From Candidatus Delongbacteria bacterium (lineage in GTDB: Bacteria > CAIWAD01), in NCBI GenBank assembly GCA_041675285.1, contig JBAYTZ010000002.1, positions 186,001 through 250,000 on the forward strand: a stretch of DNA of 64,000 bases, written 5' to 3'. The position numbers and the translations under genes are program-made. The notes beneath the pieces were generated by a model, which worked only from the letters and a program-made list of their open reading frames with translations, made no database searches and was not told the DNA's origin. This document shows positions 16,716 to 25,824 of the stretch, piece by piece. How positions within the stretch are numbered: the stretch's first letter is position 1; each line of letters begins with the position of its first letter.

Positions 16716-18131
16716 TCAGGGGAAGAGCTTGCGCGACCAGCTGGGATCGTAGTACTCGCCGCTCTTCGTGGAATGGACCAGTTCAAACGTACCGAACCCG
16801 CGCTGATCGATGAAGATGAACTCCACCCCGCCGTCCAGGCGGTTGTAGAGCCAGAGCTCGAAGTCCCGGTGGTCGGCGCCCGTGGCGTTCTGGGCGTCGG
16901 AGAGGTCGAAATTGAAACGCGAGTTGAGTTGGGCGAAGTCCGTCTCCACGGCGTCCGGCGGACCGTAGCGCATGAAGATCCGCGCCCGGTCGCTGAGACC
17001 GCCGTCGGGGCCGGGCTCGACGTAGCGCAGGCGGGCCTCCTCCAGCCGCGAGAGCAGCGAGACCTGTTCCTCGTTCACCAGCGTGGCGGGGTCGGGATCC
17101 CGGCGCAGCCAGAACTCGCGCAGGAAAGTCCGGCGCGCCTCCAGGTCCAGCCGGTCCCAGGCCTCCAGCTCGTAGTGGCTGGCCAGCACCTGGGCGGCCT
17201 CCCACTGCCGGGCCAGCTCCTCCGGCGCGGCGGTGGCGAACTCGGCGTCGTCCAGGGTGGGAGCCGGCGCGGCCACGTCCGGGTTGTGCACCCAGAAGGC
17301 CCGGCGGGTCACCGCAGGCAGGGCGCCATCCCTCGTCAGCGTGGCCTCCACCTGGTAGCTGCCGCTGGGCAGATGGGTCACGGGCAGCGAGAACACCACG
17401 CGCTGCGGATCGCCCGGCAAGTGGGGGAAGGAACTCAGGGCGCGGGGCAGGCGGCTCTCCAGCCGGTTGCGGCGCTCGCCCAGCAGGGCCAGACTGAGCT
17501 GCAGGGAGTCGGCGGGGCGCGCACTGCGGATCTCAAGCAGTCCGCGCAGGGTGTCCAGGCCCGCGCCGTAGAGGCCGTCGGCGTAGGGCAGAAAGCGCCA
17601 GCCGCCCCGGCGGAAGGGTCCGCTGGCGGCCGTGTCGGGCAGGCTGACCCCCAGCAGGATCTCCGAGAGGCGGCCGTCGGCGGCGGGCGCGGCGAGGCGC
17701 AGGCTCTTCTCCACGGCCAGGCCGCTGTGCAGGTCGCGCAACTGGACGCGCAGGCGGCCACTGCCCGTGGGCAAGGCGAGACGGATCTGGTCGGGCACCT
17801 TCTCCGCGCTGCCCGGCTCGCGGTCCGCCAGCCGCCAGTCGCGCCGGGTCCAGACCGTGTCCGCCACGGGGGCGCCGGCGCGCTCCAGCACCAGCTGCGC
17901 CTCCCAGCCGGCCCCCAGCCCGCCGTCCGCCTCCACCCAGGCCAGGCTGCTGCGCTGGACCATCAGGTTGATCTCCAGCACGCGCTCCGTGCCGGCAGGC
18001 CCCAGGCACCAGACGGGATCCAGCGAGAAAACGGGCTGGGCCGCGGCCCGCAGGGCGCCGAGCGCAAGCAGCAGCAGCAGCCAGATCGGCGACAGCCGCC
18101 GCGGGATGGGAACGGACTCAGGCCTGTTCAT
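16716..18131 (-). CDS. GWxTD-domain protein
   Basis: A 471-residue protein with a signal-like hydrophobic segment near residues 12-32 (SPIWLLLLLALGALRAAAQ). Residues about 290-470 match the GWxTD domain of FCB-group and Acidobacteria proteins: WEAAQVLASHYELEAWDRLD, ARRTFLREFWLRRDPDP, then DRARIFMRYGPPDAVE and the late FIDQRGFGTFELVHS. The family role is unknown; it is a predicted exported protein. The GWxTD motif itself is not exact here. Its start overlaps the end of smc by 14 bp, so it is last in the purS-purQ-tatC-smc operon. Confidence 0.8.
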   Translation of the reverse strand: MNRPESVPIPRRLSPIWLLLLLALGALRAAAQPVFSLDPVWCLGPAGTERVLEINLMVQRSSLAWVEADGGLGAGWEAQLVLERAGAPVADTVWTRRDWRLADREPGSAEKVPDQIRLALPTGSGRLRVQLRDLHSGLAVEKSLRLAAPAADGRLSEILLGVSLPDTAASGPFRRGGWRFLPYADGLYGAGLDTLRGLLEIRSARPADSLQLSLALLGERRNRLESRLPRALSSFPHLPGDPQRVVFSLPVTHLPSGSYQVEATLTRDGALPAVTRRAFWVHNPDVAAPAPTLDDAEFATAAPEELARQWEAAQVLASHYELEAWDRLDLEARRTFLREFWLRRDPDPATLVNEEQVSLLSRLEEARLRYVEPGPDGGLSDRARIFMRYGPPDAVETDFAQLNSRFNFDLSDAQNATGADHRDFELWLYNRLDGGVEFIFIDQRGFGTFELVHSTKSGEYYDPSWSRKLFP

Positions 18132-21100
18132 GGAATTGCACGCTCACGATGCTGCTCACGCCTTCCTCGGCCATGGTGACGCCGTAGAGCTGGTCGGCGT
18201 AGCCCATGGTCTTTTTGTTGTGCGTGATGATGATGAACTGGGTCATGCCGCTGAACTCCTGGATCAGCGTGTTGAAGCGCGCGATGTTGGAATCGTCCAG
18301 CGGCGCGTCCACCTCGTCCAGGATGCAGAAGGGACTGGGCTTGACCATGTAGATGCCGAAGAGCAGGGCGATGGCCGTCAGGGTCTTCTCGCCGCCGCTC
18401 ATGAGCATCAGGTTCTGGATCCGCTTGCCGCTGGGCGTGGCGCTGATCTGGATGTCCGCCTCGAGCGGGTCCTCGCCCCCCAGCTGCAGGTCGGCGCGGC
18501 CGTCGCTGAACAGCTTGCGGAAGAGGTACTCGAAGTTGGAGCGGATCTGGCGGAAGGTTTCCTCGAAGAGTTCGCGGGCCACCCGGTTGATGCGTCCGAT
18601 GGTTTCCTGGAGCATGGCCTCGGCCTCGAGCAGGTCGTTGAGCTGGGCGCGCAGGAAGCCCGCCCGGCTGCTCTCCGTCTCGTATTCCTCGATGGCCAGC
18701 AGGTTGACCGGACCCAGCCGGCGCAGGGCGTCCTTGAGTTCGGCGGTCCGCCGCCTGCGCTCCTCGCGCGACTCCTCGCGCAGGGCGGCCTGGTCGGAAT
18801 CCTCGTCCTCCTCCTCCACCGGCTCCGGCAGTTCCAGTTGCACCTCGTACTCGGACTGGATGCGCTCCAGCAGCGCGGCCAGTCGCGCCTCCAAGCCCCG
18901 GCTCTCCAGCTCGGCCTGGTGGGCGCGCTCGCGCAGCCCGTCGCGCTCGCCGCGCAACTCGTCCTCCGCGCCGCGCAACTCGCGCTGGCGGCCGCGCAGC
19001 TCGGCCAACAGGGCCTTGCGCTCGTCCTGCCGCCGCTCCTCCTCCTCCCGGGCCAGGGCCGCGGCGATCTGCAGGCGCTCCAACTCCTCGCGGCGCGCGG
19101 CCAGACCCACGCGGCGGGCCTCGCCCTCGGCGAGTTCGGCGCTGGCGTGCTCCAGGCGCTCGCCGCCCTCCAGCAGGAAGCGCCGCACCTGCTCCAACTC
19201 CCGGCGCAGGGCGTCCAGCTTGAGCCGGCCCTCGGAGGCCGCCATCTGCGCCGTGCCGCGCGCCTCCAGCAGGCCGCGGGTGGCCCGGGCCTGCTCCTCG
19301 GACTGGGCGGCCAGCCGGGAGTTGGCGTCCTCGGCCTCGTCCCGTTCCGCCTGCAACTCGTCGTGCTGCTGCCGCAGGGCGCGCTCCCGGTGCTCCACCT
19401 CGCCCACGCGCTGGGCCAGCTCGGCCAGGCTGCGGCGGAAGCCCTCCTCGTCGCGTCCGGCGCGCTCCTCCTCCAGGGTCAGGCGCTCGCGGCGGCGCTC
19501 CTGCTCGCGCAGGGCCTCGCCCGCGGCCTGGTGGGCCAGCTCGGCCGCGGCCAGTTCCTCCTCGGCGGCGCGCAGCCCGGTCTGGCGCTCGGCCGTCAGC
19601 CGGTCGCGCTCCCCGGCCTGCCGGGCCAGGTTCTCGCCCTCGCCCTTCAGGCCCTCCGCCTGAAAGCGCAGACCCAGGTGCCCGCCCCCGGCGCCCCGGC
19701 CGTGCCGGCGCAAGAGCGGCGGCCGGCGGCTCTCGCCGTCGGGCGTGATGAAGAGCTGGCCCGCGCGGGCCGGATCCTCCCAGGGCTGGCGAGCGGCGTC
19801 CTCCACCAGCCAGCAGTCGCGCAGCAGGTGTTCCAGCAGCGGGCGCACCCGCTCGTCGCAGCGCAGGATCGCCGCCAGCGGCCGGCAGCCGGCGGGAGCC
19901 GCGGCCGCGCCGTCCTGTCGGGGCACGCGGTCCAGCACGGCGAAGGTGCAGCCACCCTTGCCCGCCTCGCGCAGCAGCCCGGCCGCCGCGTCCACGGCGG
20001 CAGAGTCCTCCGCCAGCACCCAGCCCGCGGCCTCGCCCAGGGCGCTCTCCAGCGCGGGCAGCAGGCCGGCGTCCGCGTGCACCAAGTTGCCCAGCACGTC
20101 CAGCACGCCGGGCAGGCGCTTCTCCAGCACGACGCGCGCCCCGCCGGGCACGCCCTCGAAGCGGCTGAGCAATTGCTCCAGCAATTGGCGCCGACCCTCC
20201 AGGGCGCGCAGCTCGGATTGCAGCTCCTGCTGGGCGCGGCGGGCCTCCTGCAGCGCCTCCCGCGCCGCCTCGACGGACTCCCGCGCCGCGCCGCGCGTCT
20301 CGCCGGCCAGGCGCACGCGCTCGCGCCCCTGGCCCAGCAGCAGATCCAGCGCCTCGCGCTCCAGCCCACGCTCGCCGCGGTCGGCCTGCAGCAGCTGCAG
20401 CTCCTCCTCCAGATCGGCGCGCCGCCGGCGGTGGCCGTCCAGGGCGGCGGTCACGCCCGCCTGCTCGCCGCCCAGCCGCGCCTGCCGGCCCAGCAGATCC
20501 AGCACCCGGGCCCGGGCCTGCTCCAGCTGGGCGCGCAGGGCGTCCAGGCGCTGCTCGGCCTGTAGGGCGCGCGAGGCGGCCTGCTCCAGTCCGGTGTCCA
20601 ACTCCAGTTGGGCGGCGGCGGCCTCGTGCTCCGTGGCCTCCAGCCCGCCGCAGCGCGCGCGGTTCTCCGCCAACCGCGGAGCCAGCTCGGCCTGCTCGCG
20701 CTCCAGCCGCGCCTGCTCGCGCTCCAGCGCCTTGAGCCGTTCGCGGGTCACCAGGGCCTCGTCTTCGAGCTTGCGGCAATCCTCCCAGCGCGCCCGCAGG
20801 CTCAGATCGCCCTCGGCGGCGGCCTCCTCGGCGCGCAGGAGGTCGTTGCCCAGGCTGCTGAGCAGGCTGCCCTGGCGGGCCAGCTCGGCCTCCAGGCGCG
20901 CGGCCTGCAGCCCGCCCTGTTCCACCAGGCGGCGCAGGGGCGCCAGCCGGTTGTTCCAGCGCGCCAGATCCTCGCGGGCCAGGCCGAGCTCGGTCTCGCG
21001 CAGCTCCAGGGTCAGTTCGCGGTGGCGCTCCGTCCGCCCCACCTGGCGCTTGAGGGCCGCCACCTGGCGCTCGGCCTCGGCCACCACGTCCTCCAGCCGC

Positions 21101-21666
21101 AGGATGTGCTGGCGCGTCTCATCCAGCTTGCGCAGGGCGGCGCGGCGCCGGTGCTTGTACTTGGTGATCCCGGCGGCCTCCTCGAAGAGCTGGCGCCGCT
21201 CCTCGGGTTTATCCGAGAGCAGGTCCTCCACCATCTTGAGTTCGATCACCGAGTAGGAGCCCGCCCCCATGCCCGTGTCCATGAAGAGGTCGTTGATGTC
21301 CTTCAGCCGGCAGGGCTGGCGGTTCATCAGGTACTCGGATTCGCCGGAGCGATAGAGGCGCCGGGTGAGCACGATCTCGCCGTACTCCATCGGCAGGATG
21401 CCGCGGCTGTTCTCGATGGTCAGGCTGACCTCGGCCATGCCCAGGGGACGGCGCTGGGCGGACCCGTTGAAAATCACGCTCTCCATCCGCTCGGAGCGCA
21501 GCGTGGCGCTGCGCTGCTCGCCCAGCACCCAGCGCACGGCGTCGAGGATGTTGGTCTTGCCGCAGCCGTTGGGGCCCACCACGCTGGTCACGCCGGAGGA
21601 GAACTCCACCACGGTGCGCTGGGCGAAGGATTTGAAGCCGTACAGCTCCAGTCGGGACAAATACAT
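18118..21666 (-). CDS. smc: Chromosome segregation protein SMC
   Basis: A 1182-residue SMC ATPase that organises and segregates the chromosome as a dimer with ScpAB. The N-terminal Walker A GPNGCGKTNILDAVRWVLG is at about residues 32-50. Two long Gln/Glu/Arg/Ala-rich coiled coils surround a hinge at about 505-660 (SRFEGVPGGARVVLEKRLPG and beyond). The C-terminal head has the signature MSGGEKTLTAIALLFG and Walker B PFCILDEVDAPLDD. Length is normal for bacterial SMC. It lies 33 bp after tatC. Confidence 0.97.
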   Translation of the reverse strand: MYLSRLELYGFKSFAQRTVVEFSSGVTSVVGPNGCGKTNILDAVRWVLGEQRSATLRSERMESVIFNGSAQRRPLGMAEVSLTIENSRGILPMEYGEIVLTRRLYRSGESEYLMNRQPCRLKDINDLFMDTGMGAGSYSVIELKMVEDLLSDKPEERRQLFEEAAGITKYKHRRRAALRKLDETRQHILRLEDVVAEAERQVAALKRQVGRTERHRELTLELRETELGLAREDLARWNNRLAPLRRLVEQGGLQAARLEAELARQGSLLSSLGNDLLRAEEAAAEGDLSLRARWEDCRKLEDEALVTRERLKALEREQARLEREQAELAPRLAENRARCGGLEATEHEAAAAQLELDTGLEQAASRALQAEQRLDALRAQLEQARARVLDLLGRQARLGGEQAGVTAALDGHRRRRADLEEELQLLQADRGERGLEREALDLLLGQGRERVRLAGETRGAARESVEAAREALQEARRAQQELQSELRALEGRRQLLEQLLSRFEGVPGGARVVLEKRLPGVLDVLGNLVHADAGLLPALESALGEAAGWVLAEDSAAVDAAAGLLREAGKGGCTFAVLDRVPRQDGAAAAPAGCRPLAAILRCDERVRPLLEHLLRDCWLVEDAARQPWEDPARAGQLFITPDGESRRPPLLRRHGRGAGGGHLGLRFQAEGLKGEGENLARQAGERDRLTAERQTGLRAAEEELAAAELAHQAAGEALREQERRRERLTLEEERAGRDEEGFRRSLAELAQRVGEVEHRERALRQQHDELQAERDEAEDANSRLAAQSEEQARATRGLLEARGTAQMAASEGRLKLDALRRELEQVRRFLLEGGERLEHASAELAEGEARRVGLAARREELERLQIAAALAREEEERRQDERKALLAELRGRQRELRGAEDELRGERDGLRERAHQAELESRGLEARLAALLERIQSEYEVQLELPEPVEEEDEDSDQAALREESREERRRRTAELKDALRRLGPVNLLAIEEYETESSRAGFLRAQLNDLLEAEAMLQETIGRINRVARELFEETFRQIRSNFEYLFRKLFSDGRADLQLGGEDPLEADIQISATPSGKRIQNLMLMSGGEKTLTAIALLFGIYMVKPSPFCILDEVDAPLDDSNIARFNTLIQEFSGMTQFIIITHNKKTMGYADQLYGVTMAEEGVSSIVSVQFHEQA

Positions 21667-21699
21667 CTGGCATCCTCAAGGCCGGCTCGCGGCCGGCGG

Positions 21700-22578
21700 T
21701 CAATCGGGATAGTCCCCGCGGCTTCGGGGTCCTTCACGGTCCTCGCGGGCAGGCCGTCCCACCACGCGCGGCCCGGCCGCAGCCGGACCCGCCGGGGTCG
21801 CGTCCGGCGCCGCCGCCGGTGTCCGCCGGGGTCTGGCCAGCAGCCGGCCGGCCACGATGGAGGCCTCGTAGAGCAGGTAGAGCGGCGCGGACATCAGCAC
21901 CAGCGAGAGCGGGTCCTGCATGGGCAGAAGGGCCACGGCCACCAGGATCGCCACGACCGCGTGGCGCCGCCAGCCCGCCAACTGCGCGGGCGTCACCAGA
22001 CCCAGGCGCATCAGGAAGAGCAGCACCAGCGGGAGCTGGAAGACCAGGCCCAGGCCCAGCATGATCTGGGTCAGGAAGGTCAGGTAGCTGGAGAGCGACC
22101 ACTGGTTGCCGATGTCGGGCGTGGAGAAGCGCAGCAGGAATTCCGTGGCGACGCCCATGACGAAGTAGCCGAAGGCCGCGCCCGCCAGGAAGAGCACGGA
22201 GGCCACACTGACCACCGGCAGCACCAGCCGCTTCTCCCGGGCGTGCAGGCCAGGTGAGACGAAGCCCCAGACCTGCAGGAAGAGGTAGGGGCTGCCCAGC
22301 AGCAGGCCCGTGAACAGGGCCAGCTTCATGCGCACCAGGAAGCCCTCGGTGGGGCTGAGCAGGGCCAGCTGGCCGGCGCCCGGACCCACCCGGGCGGCCG
22401 CCTGGGCGAAGGGCCGGATCAGCAGCTCCTGCAGCGTGGAGGCGAACACAAAGCAAAGGGCCATCAGCGTCAGCACCACCACGGCGCTGCGGACCAGCAC
22501 GCCGCGCAGTTCGTCCAGGTGCTCCCAGAAGGTCAGGTCACGGGAGCCCGGATTGGGCCGCGCAGCCGGGCGGCTCAT
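21700..22578 (-). CDS. tatC: Twin-arginine translocase subunit TatC
   Basis: A 292-residue integral membrane protein with six predicted helices. TatC features include FWEHLDELRGVLVRS at the N-terminus, SPTEGFLVRMKLALFTGLLLGSP, and FQLPLVLLFLMRLGLVTP before helix five. It recognises twin-arginine signals of folded exported proteins; the molybdoenzyme at 55130 carries such a signal. A Pro/Ala/Arg-rich tail is added at the C-terminus. The start at 22576-22578 forms an ATGA overlap with purQ. No tatA/B gene is in the window. Confidence 0.95.
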   Translation of the reverse strand: MSRPAARPNPGSRDLTFWEHLDELRGVLVRSAVVVLTLMALCFVFASTLQELLIRPFAQAAARVGPGAGQLALLSPTEGFLVRMKLALFTGLLLGSPYLFLQVWGFVSPGLHAREKRLVLPVVSVASVLFLAGAAFGYFVMGVATEFLLRFSTPDIGNQWSLSSYLTFLTQIMLGLGLVFQLPLVLLFLMRLGLVTPAQLAGWRRHAVVAILVAVALLPMQDPLSLVLMSAPLYLLYEASIVAGRLLARPRRTPAAAPDATPAGPAAAGPRVVGRPAREDREGPRSRGDYPD

Positions 22579-23279
22579 AGGGAGTGCAGGGTCTCCACGG
22601 CCCCCACCAGGGAGTGGAAGACGGCCAGTCCGTCGTCGCTGCCCTGGGCCAGTTCGGCGGCCCGCTCGGGATGGGGCATCATGCCCAGCACGCGGCCGTT
22701 CTCCGAGAGCACGCCGGCGATGCCGTGCAGGCTGCCGTTGGGATTGGCCTCCGCCGACGCCCGGCCCTCCTCGTCGCAATAGCGGAACAGGATGCGGCGC
22801 TCGTCCTCCAGCGCCTCCAGCTCCGCGGGGTCGCAGACGTAGCGTCCGCCGTGGTGGGCGATGGGCAGGCGCAGCACGGCGGGCCGGTCCAGCGCCGCCG
22901 TGAAGGGCGTATCCAACCGCTCCACTTTCAGGTGCACGTCCTTGCAGAGAAAGCGCAGCCCGGCGTTGATCATCAGCGCGCCGGGCAGCAGGCCGGCCTC
23001 GCAGAGGATCTGGAAGCCGTTGCAGATGCCCAGCACCAGGCCGCCGCGCTGCGCGTGGGCGCGCACGTCGCGCATCACGGGGCTGACGGCGGCGATGGCC
23101 CCGGTGCGCAGGTAGTCGCCGTAGGAGAAGCCGCCGGGCAGGATGATCAGGTCCAACTCGCCCTGGATGGGCTCCTTGTGCCAGAGCATGACGGGCTTGA
23201 GGCCCAGTTTCTCCTCGAGCACCCAGCGCGTGTCGGCGTCGCAGTTGGAACCGGGAAAGACGACGATGCCCGTTCTCAT
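22575..23279 (-). CDS. purQ: Phosphoribosylformylglycinamidine synthase glutaminase subunit
   Basis: A 234-residue class I glutamine amidotransferase of purine synthesis. It supplies ammonia to the synthase with PurS. It starts VVFPGSNCDADT, has the nucleophile motif GLVLGICNGFQILCEAGLLPG, and ends with the catalytic His-x-Glu in MPHPERAAE. A coupled overlap joins it to purS upstream and tatC downstream. PurL is not in the window. Confidence 0.96.
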   Translation of the reverse strand: MRTGIVVFPGSNCDADTRWVLEEKLGLKPVMLWHKEPIQGELDLIILPGGFSYGDYLRTGAIAAVSPVMRDVRAHAQRGGLVLGICNGFQILCEAGLLPGALMINAGLRFLCKDVHLKVERLDTPFTAALDRPAVLRLPIAHHGGRYVCDPAELEALEDERRILFRYCDEEGRASAEANPNGSLHGIAGVLSENGRVLGMMPHPERAAELAQGSDDGLAVFHSLVGAVETLHSL

Positions 23280-23554
23280 GCCTCGGCCCCGGCGGGGGCG
23301 GGATCCGGCAGCGTCAGGTAGCTGGCGCTCCAGGACTCGGTGTTGGGATTCACCAGCAGGCGCTTGCAGATCTGCGCCACTTCGAGTTCCACCTCCGCCT
23401 GGCCCACGCCCTGGAAATCCAGGGTGACGAAGCGGCCCACCCGGCAGGCGTGGGCGGCCTCGAAGCCGAGGCTGGCCAGGGCGCGCAGAACGGTCTGCCC
23501 CTGGGGGTCCAGGATGCCCGCCTTGGGCATGATGCGGATCTGGGCCTGGATCAT
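23276..23554 (-). CDS. purS: Phosphoribosylformylglycinamidine synthase subunit PurS
   Basis: A 92-residue protein that bridges PurQ and PurL in the FGAM synthase complex. Family features are IMPKAGILDPQGQTVLRALASLGF and the C-terminal ICKRLLVNPNTESW. The ATG at 23552-23554 is preferred over an adjacent upstream TTG because an AGGAGG site lies four bases before it. First gene of its operon; the promoter must lie in, or beyond, the repeat-rich spacer. Confidence 0.95.
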   Translation of the reverse strand: MIQAQIRIMPKAGILDPQGQTVLRALASLGFEAAHACRVGRFVTLDFQGVGQAEVELEVAQICKRLLVNPNTESWSASYLTLPDPAPAGAEA

Positions 23555-23638
23555 CAATCCTCCTGCGGGTGCTCTGCGCTGGGCGCGCGGCCCTGGTTAT
23601 CTGTCATCCTGTGTCCATGTGCGAGGCGAAGCCAATTC

Positions 23639-23701
23639 CCTTCCCTCGCGCCCCGCGGGGGAAGGCGCGACCCGGCAACGCCGGGGCGCGATGGGATGGG
23701 G
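23639..23701. repeat. G/C-run hairpin repeat (type I), copy a
   Basis: A diverged copy of the hairpin module seen at 23966 and 27746. C-rich TTCCCT and CCCCGC sequence pairs with GCGGGGGAAGG, then GATGGGATGGGGG follows after an extra GC-rich stem. It stands 55 bp before type II copy A. Divergence makes this the weakest of the three copies. Confidence 0.6.
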
Positions 23702-23755
23702 GCGCGCCCACGCCAATTGATCGCCCTCCCGGAGACTGCCGGGAGCCTTTGTTTT

Positions 23756-23940
23756 CCACCTTTCTGCTTGCGCCAGAAAGGTGGAGCCAAAGAGGCGCTT
23801 TTTCTCAACGGCCAGAGTCAGGCCACCTCCCGGTGGCCTTCCGCTGGCCGGCGATTGCGCTTCCTGCCGCCGTGTAGTTGGTTCCGGCTGACGCCGTCAC
23901 CACCTGGTTCTGGTTCAGCCCCAGCGGGCTTCACCTCACG
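23756..23940. repeat. Structured 185-bp intergenic repeat (type II), copy A
   Basis: Opens with the hairpin CCACCTTTCTG...CAGAAAGGTGG, then GCCAAAGAGGCGCTTTTTCTC, then a nested hairpin (CGGCCAG/CTGGCCG enclosing GGCCACC/GGTGGCC), then CGGC-TGAC-GCCG, and last AGCCC/GGGCT. Copies B (24064) and C (27820) keep each stem while changing its sequence. It lies between purS and the pssA end. Confidence 0.88.
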
Positions 23941-23965
23941 CACCCAGACACGTCCGCCTGTGCGA

Positions 23966-24002
23966 CCCCTTCCCCCGCGAAGTGGGGGAAGGCCGGGATG
24001 GG
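23966..24002. repeat. G/C-run hairpin repeat (type I), copy b
   Basis: CCTTCCCCC, GCGAAGT loop, GGGGGAAGG, followed by CCGGGATGGGGGG. The same layout occurs at 27746. It precedes type II copy B by about 62 bp. Confidence 0.8.
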
Positions 24003-24063
24003 GGGAGGGTCTGACGGTCGGGCCGCTTACCCATCCACCGGCAGGGGCCGGGTGCCGTGTTTT

Positions 24064-24248
24064 CCACCTTTCTGCTGGCGCCAGAAAGGTGGCGCCAAAG
24101 AGGCGCTTTTTCTCACCCGCCAGAGTCAGCCCGCCTCCCGGCGGGCTTCCGCTGGCGGCAGTTACGCCTTCCTGCCACCGTGTTGTTGGTTCCGCTTGAA
24201 AGCGTCACCACCTGGTTCTGGTTCAGGCCTTCAGGCCTTCACCTCACG
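24064..24248. repeat. Structured 185-bp intergenic repeat (type II), copy B
   Basis: Same order as copy A with the same first stem. Stem 2 is CCGCCAG/CTGGCGG enclosing GCCCGCC/GGCGGGC, stem 3 is CGCT-TGAA-AGCG, and stem 4 is AGGCC/GGCCT. Stems 2-4 differ from copy A on both arms so that pairing is kept. It runs into the CTCTGTG-type repeat 17 bp later. Confidence 0.9.
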
Positions 24249-24265
24249 TAACACAAATCGTCTTT

Positions 24266-24374
24266 GAGTCTCTGTGTCTTCGTGTTCACCCAGACTCCCG
24301 GTCGCGCTACGCACTACCCTAGCGCAACACACAATCCAATTCTCGTCTCTGTGTCTCTGTGCCTCTGTGGTGAA
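24266..24374. repeat. CTCTGTG-type intergenic repeat, copy 2
   Basis: Two blocks, TTTGAGTCTCTGTGTCTTCG and TCTCTGTGTCTCTGTGCC followed by TCTGTGGTGAA, are separated by a spacer containing CCCGGTCGCGC and CAATCCAATTCTCG. The layout matches copy 3 at 28018. It ends 14 bp before the pssA stop codon. Confidence 0.85.
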
Positions 24375-24388
24375 AGAACCTGGCGCGG

Positions 24389-25174
24389 CTAGAAGCGCGT
24401 GTGATCCGTCCACTCCTCGCCTTCCTCCTCGTCCTCCAGCACCACGGCCGGCTCGCGGCGCAGGTGCTGCACGATGGAGTAGCCGATGTAGCCCAGCGCG
24501 GCGGGGAAGAGCGCCATGGCCTGCAGGAACAGGATGCTGCCCACCGTCAGCACGAACAGGGTCAGGCGCGTCAGGTTGCGGTTGCCCTGGCGCAGGCTGA
24601 AGTAGGGCATGCCCTCGAAGCGCACACGGCTGATCATCAGGAAGGAGGCCACCAGCGCCAGCGGCAGGATGCCCGGCCGCCAGACCTCGCCGAAGAGGTC
24701 CAGGCAGAACAGCACGTAGGAGACGATCAGACCCGCCGCGGCGGGGATGGGCAGGCCGGCGAAGTGCGAGTTCTTCTTGCCCTCCACCGAGGTCTCCACG
24801 TTGAAGCGGGCCAGCCGGTAGCAGCCGAAGGTCAGCGGCAGGGCGGCCAGCAAGAAGCCCGCCAGGCCGAAGAGGTCGCCGCGCTCGGACCAATTGGAGA
24901 ACTCCATCGTGTAGAGCAGCACGCTGGGGGCCAGGCCGAACGAAACGGCGTCGGAGAGGCTGTCCAGCTCCTTGCCGAATTCGCTCTGGCGGCCGATGGC
25001 GCGCGCCAGCTTGCCGTCCATGGCGTCCAGCAGCGCGGCGATCAAGATGAACCAGGCCGCGCGGCCCACGCCGGCGGGCTCGGCCCCGTAGCGGATCAGG
25101 CTGGCCACGGCGGCGAAGCCGAAGATCACGTTGAGGAAGGTGATCAGATTGGGCAGTCGTCCCAGTCGGTTCAT
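24389..25174 (-). CDS. pssA: CDP-diacylglycerol--serine O-phosphatidyltransferase
   Basis: A 261-residue membrane enzyme that makes phosphatidylserine from CDP-diacylglycerol and serine. The CDP-alcohol phosphotransferase signature D-x2-D-G-x2-A-R-x8-G-x3-D-x3-D is complete (DAMDGKLAR ... GKELDSLSD). About seven hydrophobic segments follow. The ATG at 25172-25174 is preferred because it forms an ATGA overlap with psd and has GGGAG seven bases upstream; an ATG two codons earlier is possible. The tail is acidic. Its product feeds psd, encoded just upstream. Confidence 0.93.
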   Translation of the reverse strand: MNRLGRLPNLITFLNVIFGFAAVASLIRYGAEPAGVGRAAWFILIAALLDAMDGKLARAIGRQSEFGKELDSLSDAVSFGLAPSVLLYTMEFSNWSERGDLFGLAGFLLAALPLTFGCYRLARFNVETSVEGKKNSHFAGLPIPAAAGLIVSYVLFCLDLFGEVWRPGILPLALVASFLMISRVRFEGMPYFSLRQGNRNLTRLTLFVLTVGSILFLQAMALFPAALGYIGYSIVQHLRREPAVVLEDEEEGEEWTDHTRF

Positions 25175-25824
25175 GTCCATTCTCCCAGGATGCTCTCCCC
25201 CGCGCGCACGCGTTCGCCCAGCTGGACGCACAGCGTGCTCTCAAGTGGCAGGAAGTGGTCCATGCGCGAGCCCAGCTTGATGATGCCGTAGCGCTCGCCG
25301 CGCTGCAGGTCGCGGCCCTCCGCCACCTCGCAGACCACGCGCCGCGCCAGGAAGCCGGCGATCTGCCGCTGGGCCACGCGCCGGCCGCGCTCGTCCTCCA
25401 GCACCAGCAGGTTGGCCTCGTTCAACTCCGAGGACTTCTCGTGGAAGGCCATCAGGTACTCGCCCGGCCGGTAGACCACCGAGGCCACGCGGCCGGCCAC
25501 GGAGGCCCGGTTGACGTGGACGTTGAGCGGGCTCATGAAAACGCTCACCTGGCGGGCCGGGCCGCCGATCTCCGGACAGTGCGCCAGCTCGCGGATCTGG
25601 ATCACCTTGCCGTCGGCGCCCGCGAGGATGGCCCCCGGCCCGGCGGCGGAGGCGCGCTCGGGGTCGCGGTAGAACCAGGCCAGGAAGGCCCCCGCCGCCA
25701 CGGTCAGCGCGCCCACGGGGCGCAGCCAGAGGGCCGCGTCCAACAGGCCGGGGCCCAGCAGCAGCAGGATGCCCGCCCCCAGGAAGCGGCTCACGACGGA
25801 CCGGCCGGCGGGATGCAGTCTCAT
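25171..25824 (-). CDS. psd: Phosphatidylserine decarboxylase, short (archaeal-type) form
   Basis: A 217-residue proenzyme that converts phosphatidylserine to phosphatidylethanolamine. Two N-terminal membrane segments (about 8-48) precede the catalytic region with FYRDPER, VFMSPLNVHVNR and the late KLGSRMDHFLP, where self-cleavage at Gly-Ser would give the pyruvoyl group. It overlaps purC by one base (TGATG) and pssA by four. The pair psd-pssA makes the PE branch complete. Confidence 0.92.
   Translation of the reverse strand: MRLHPAGRSVVSRFLGAGILLLLGPGLLDAALWLRPVGALTVAAGAFLAWFYRDPERASAAGPGAILAGADGKVIQIRELAHCPEIGGPARQVSVFMSPLNVHVNRASVAGRVASVVYRPGEYLMAFHEKSSELNEANLLVLEDERGRRVAQRQIAGFLARRVVCEVAEGRDLQRGERYGIIKLGSRMDHFLPLESTLCVQLGERVRAGESILGEWT

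Noticed and set aside
17632..20565. Long plus-strand open frame opposite smc
   Set aside because: Antisense shadow of the coiled-coil coding sequence; leucine/glutamine-rich without domain features or a ribosome site.
23569..24267. Short open frames within the repeat-filled spacer
   Set aside because: They coincide with the repeated elements, translate the hairpins, and are kept only as far as the nucleotide repeat is kept; no ribosome sites.
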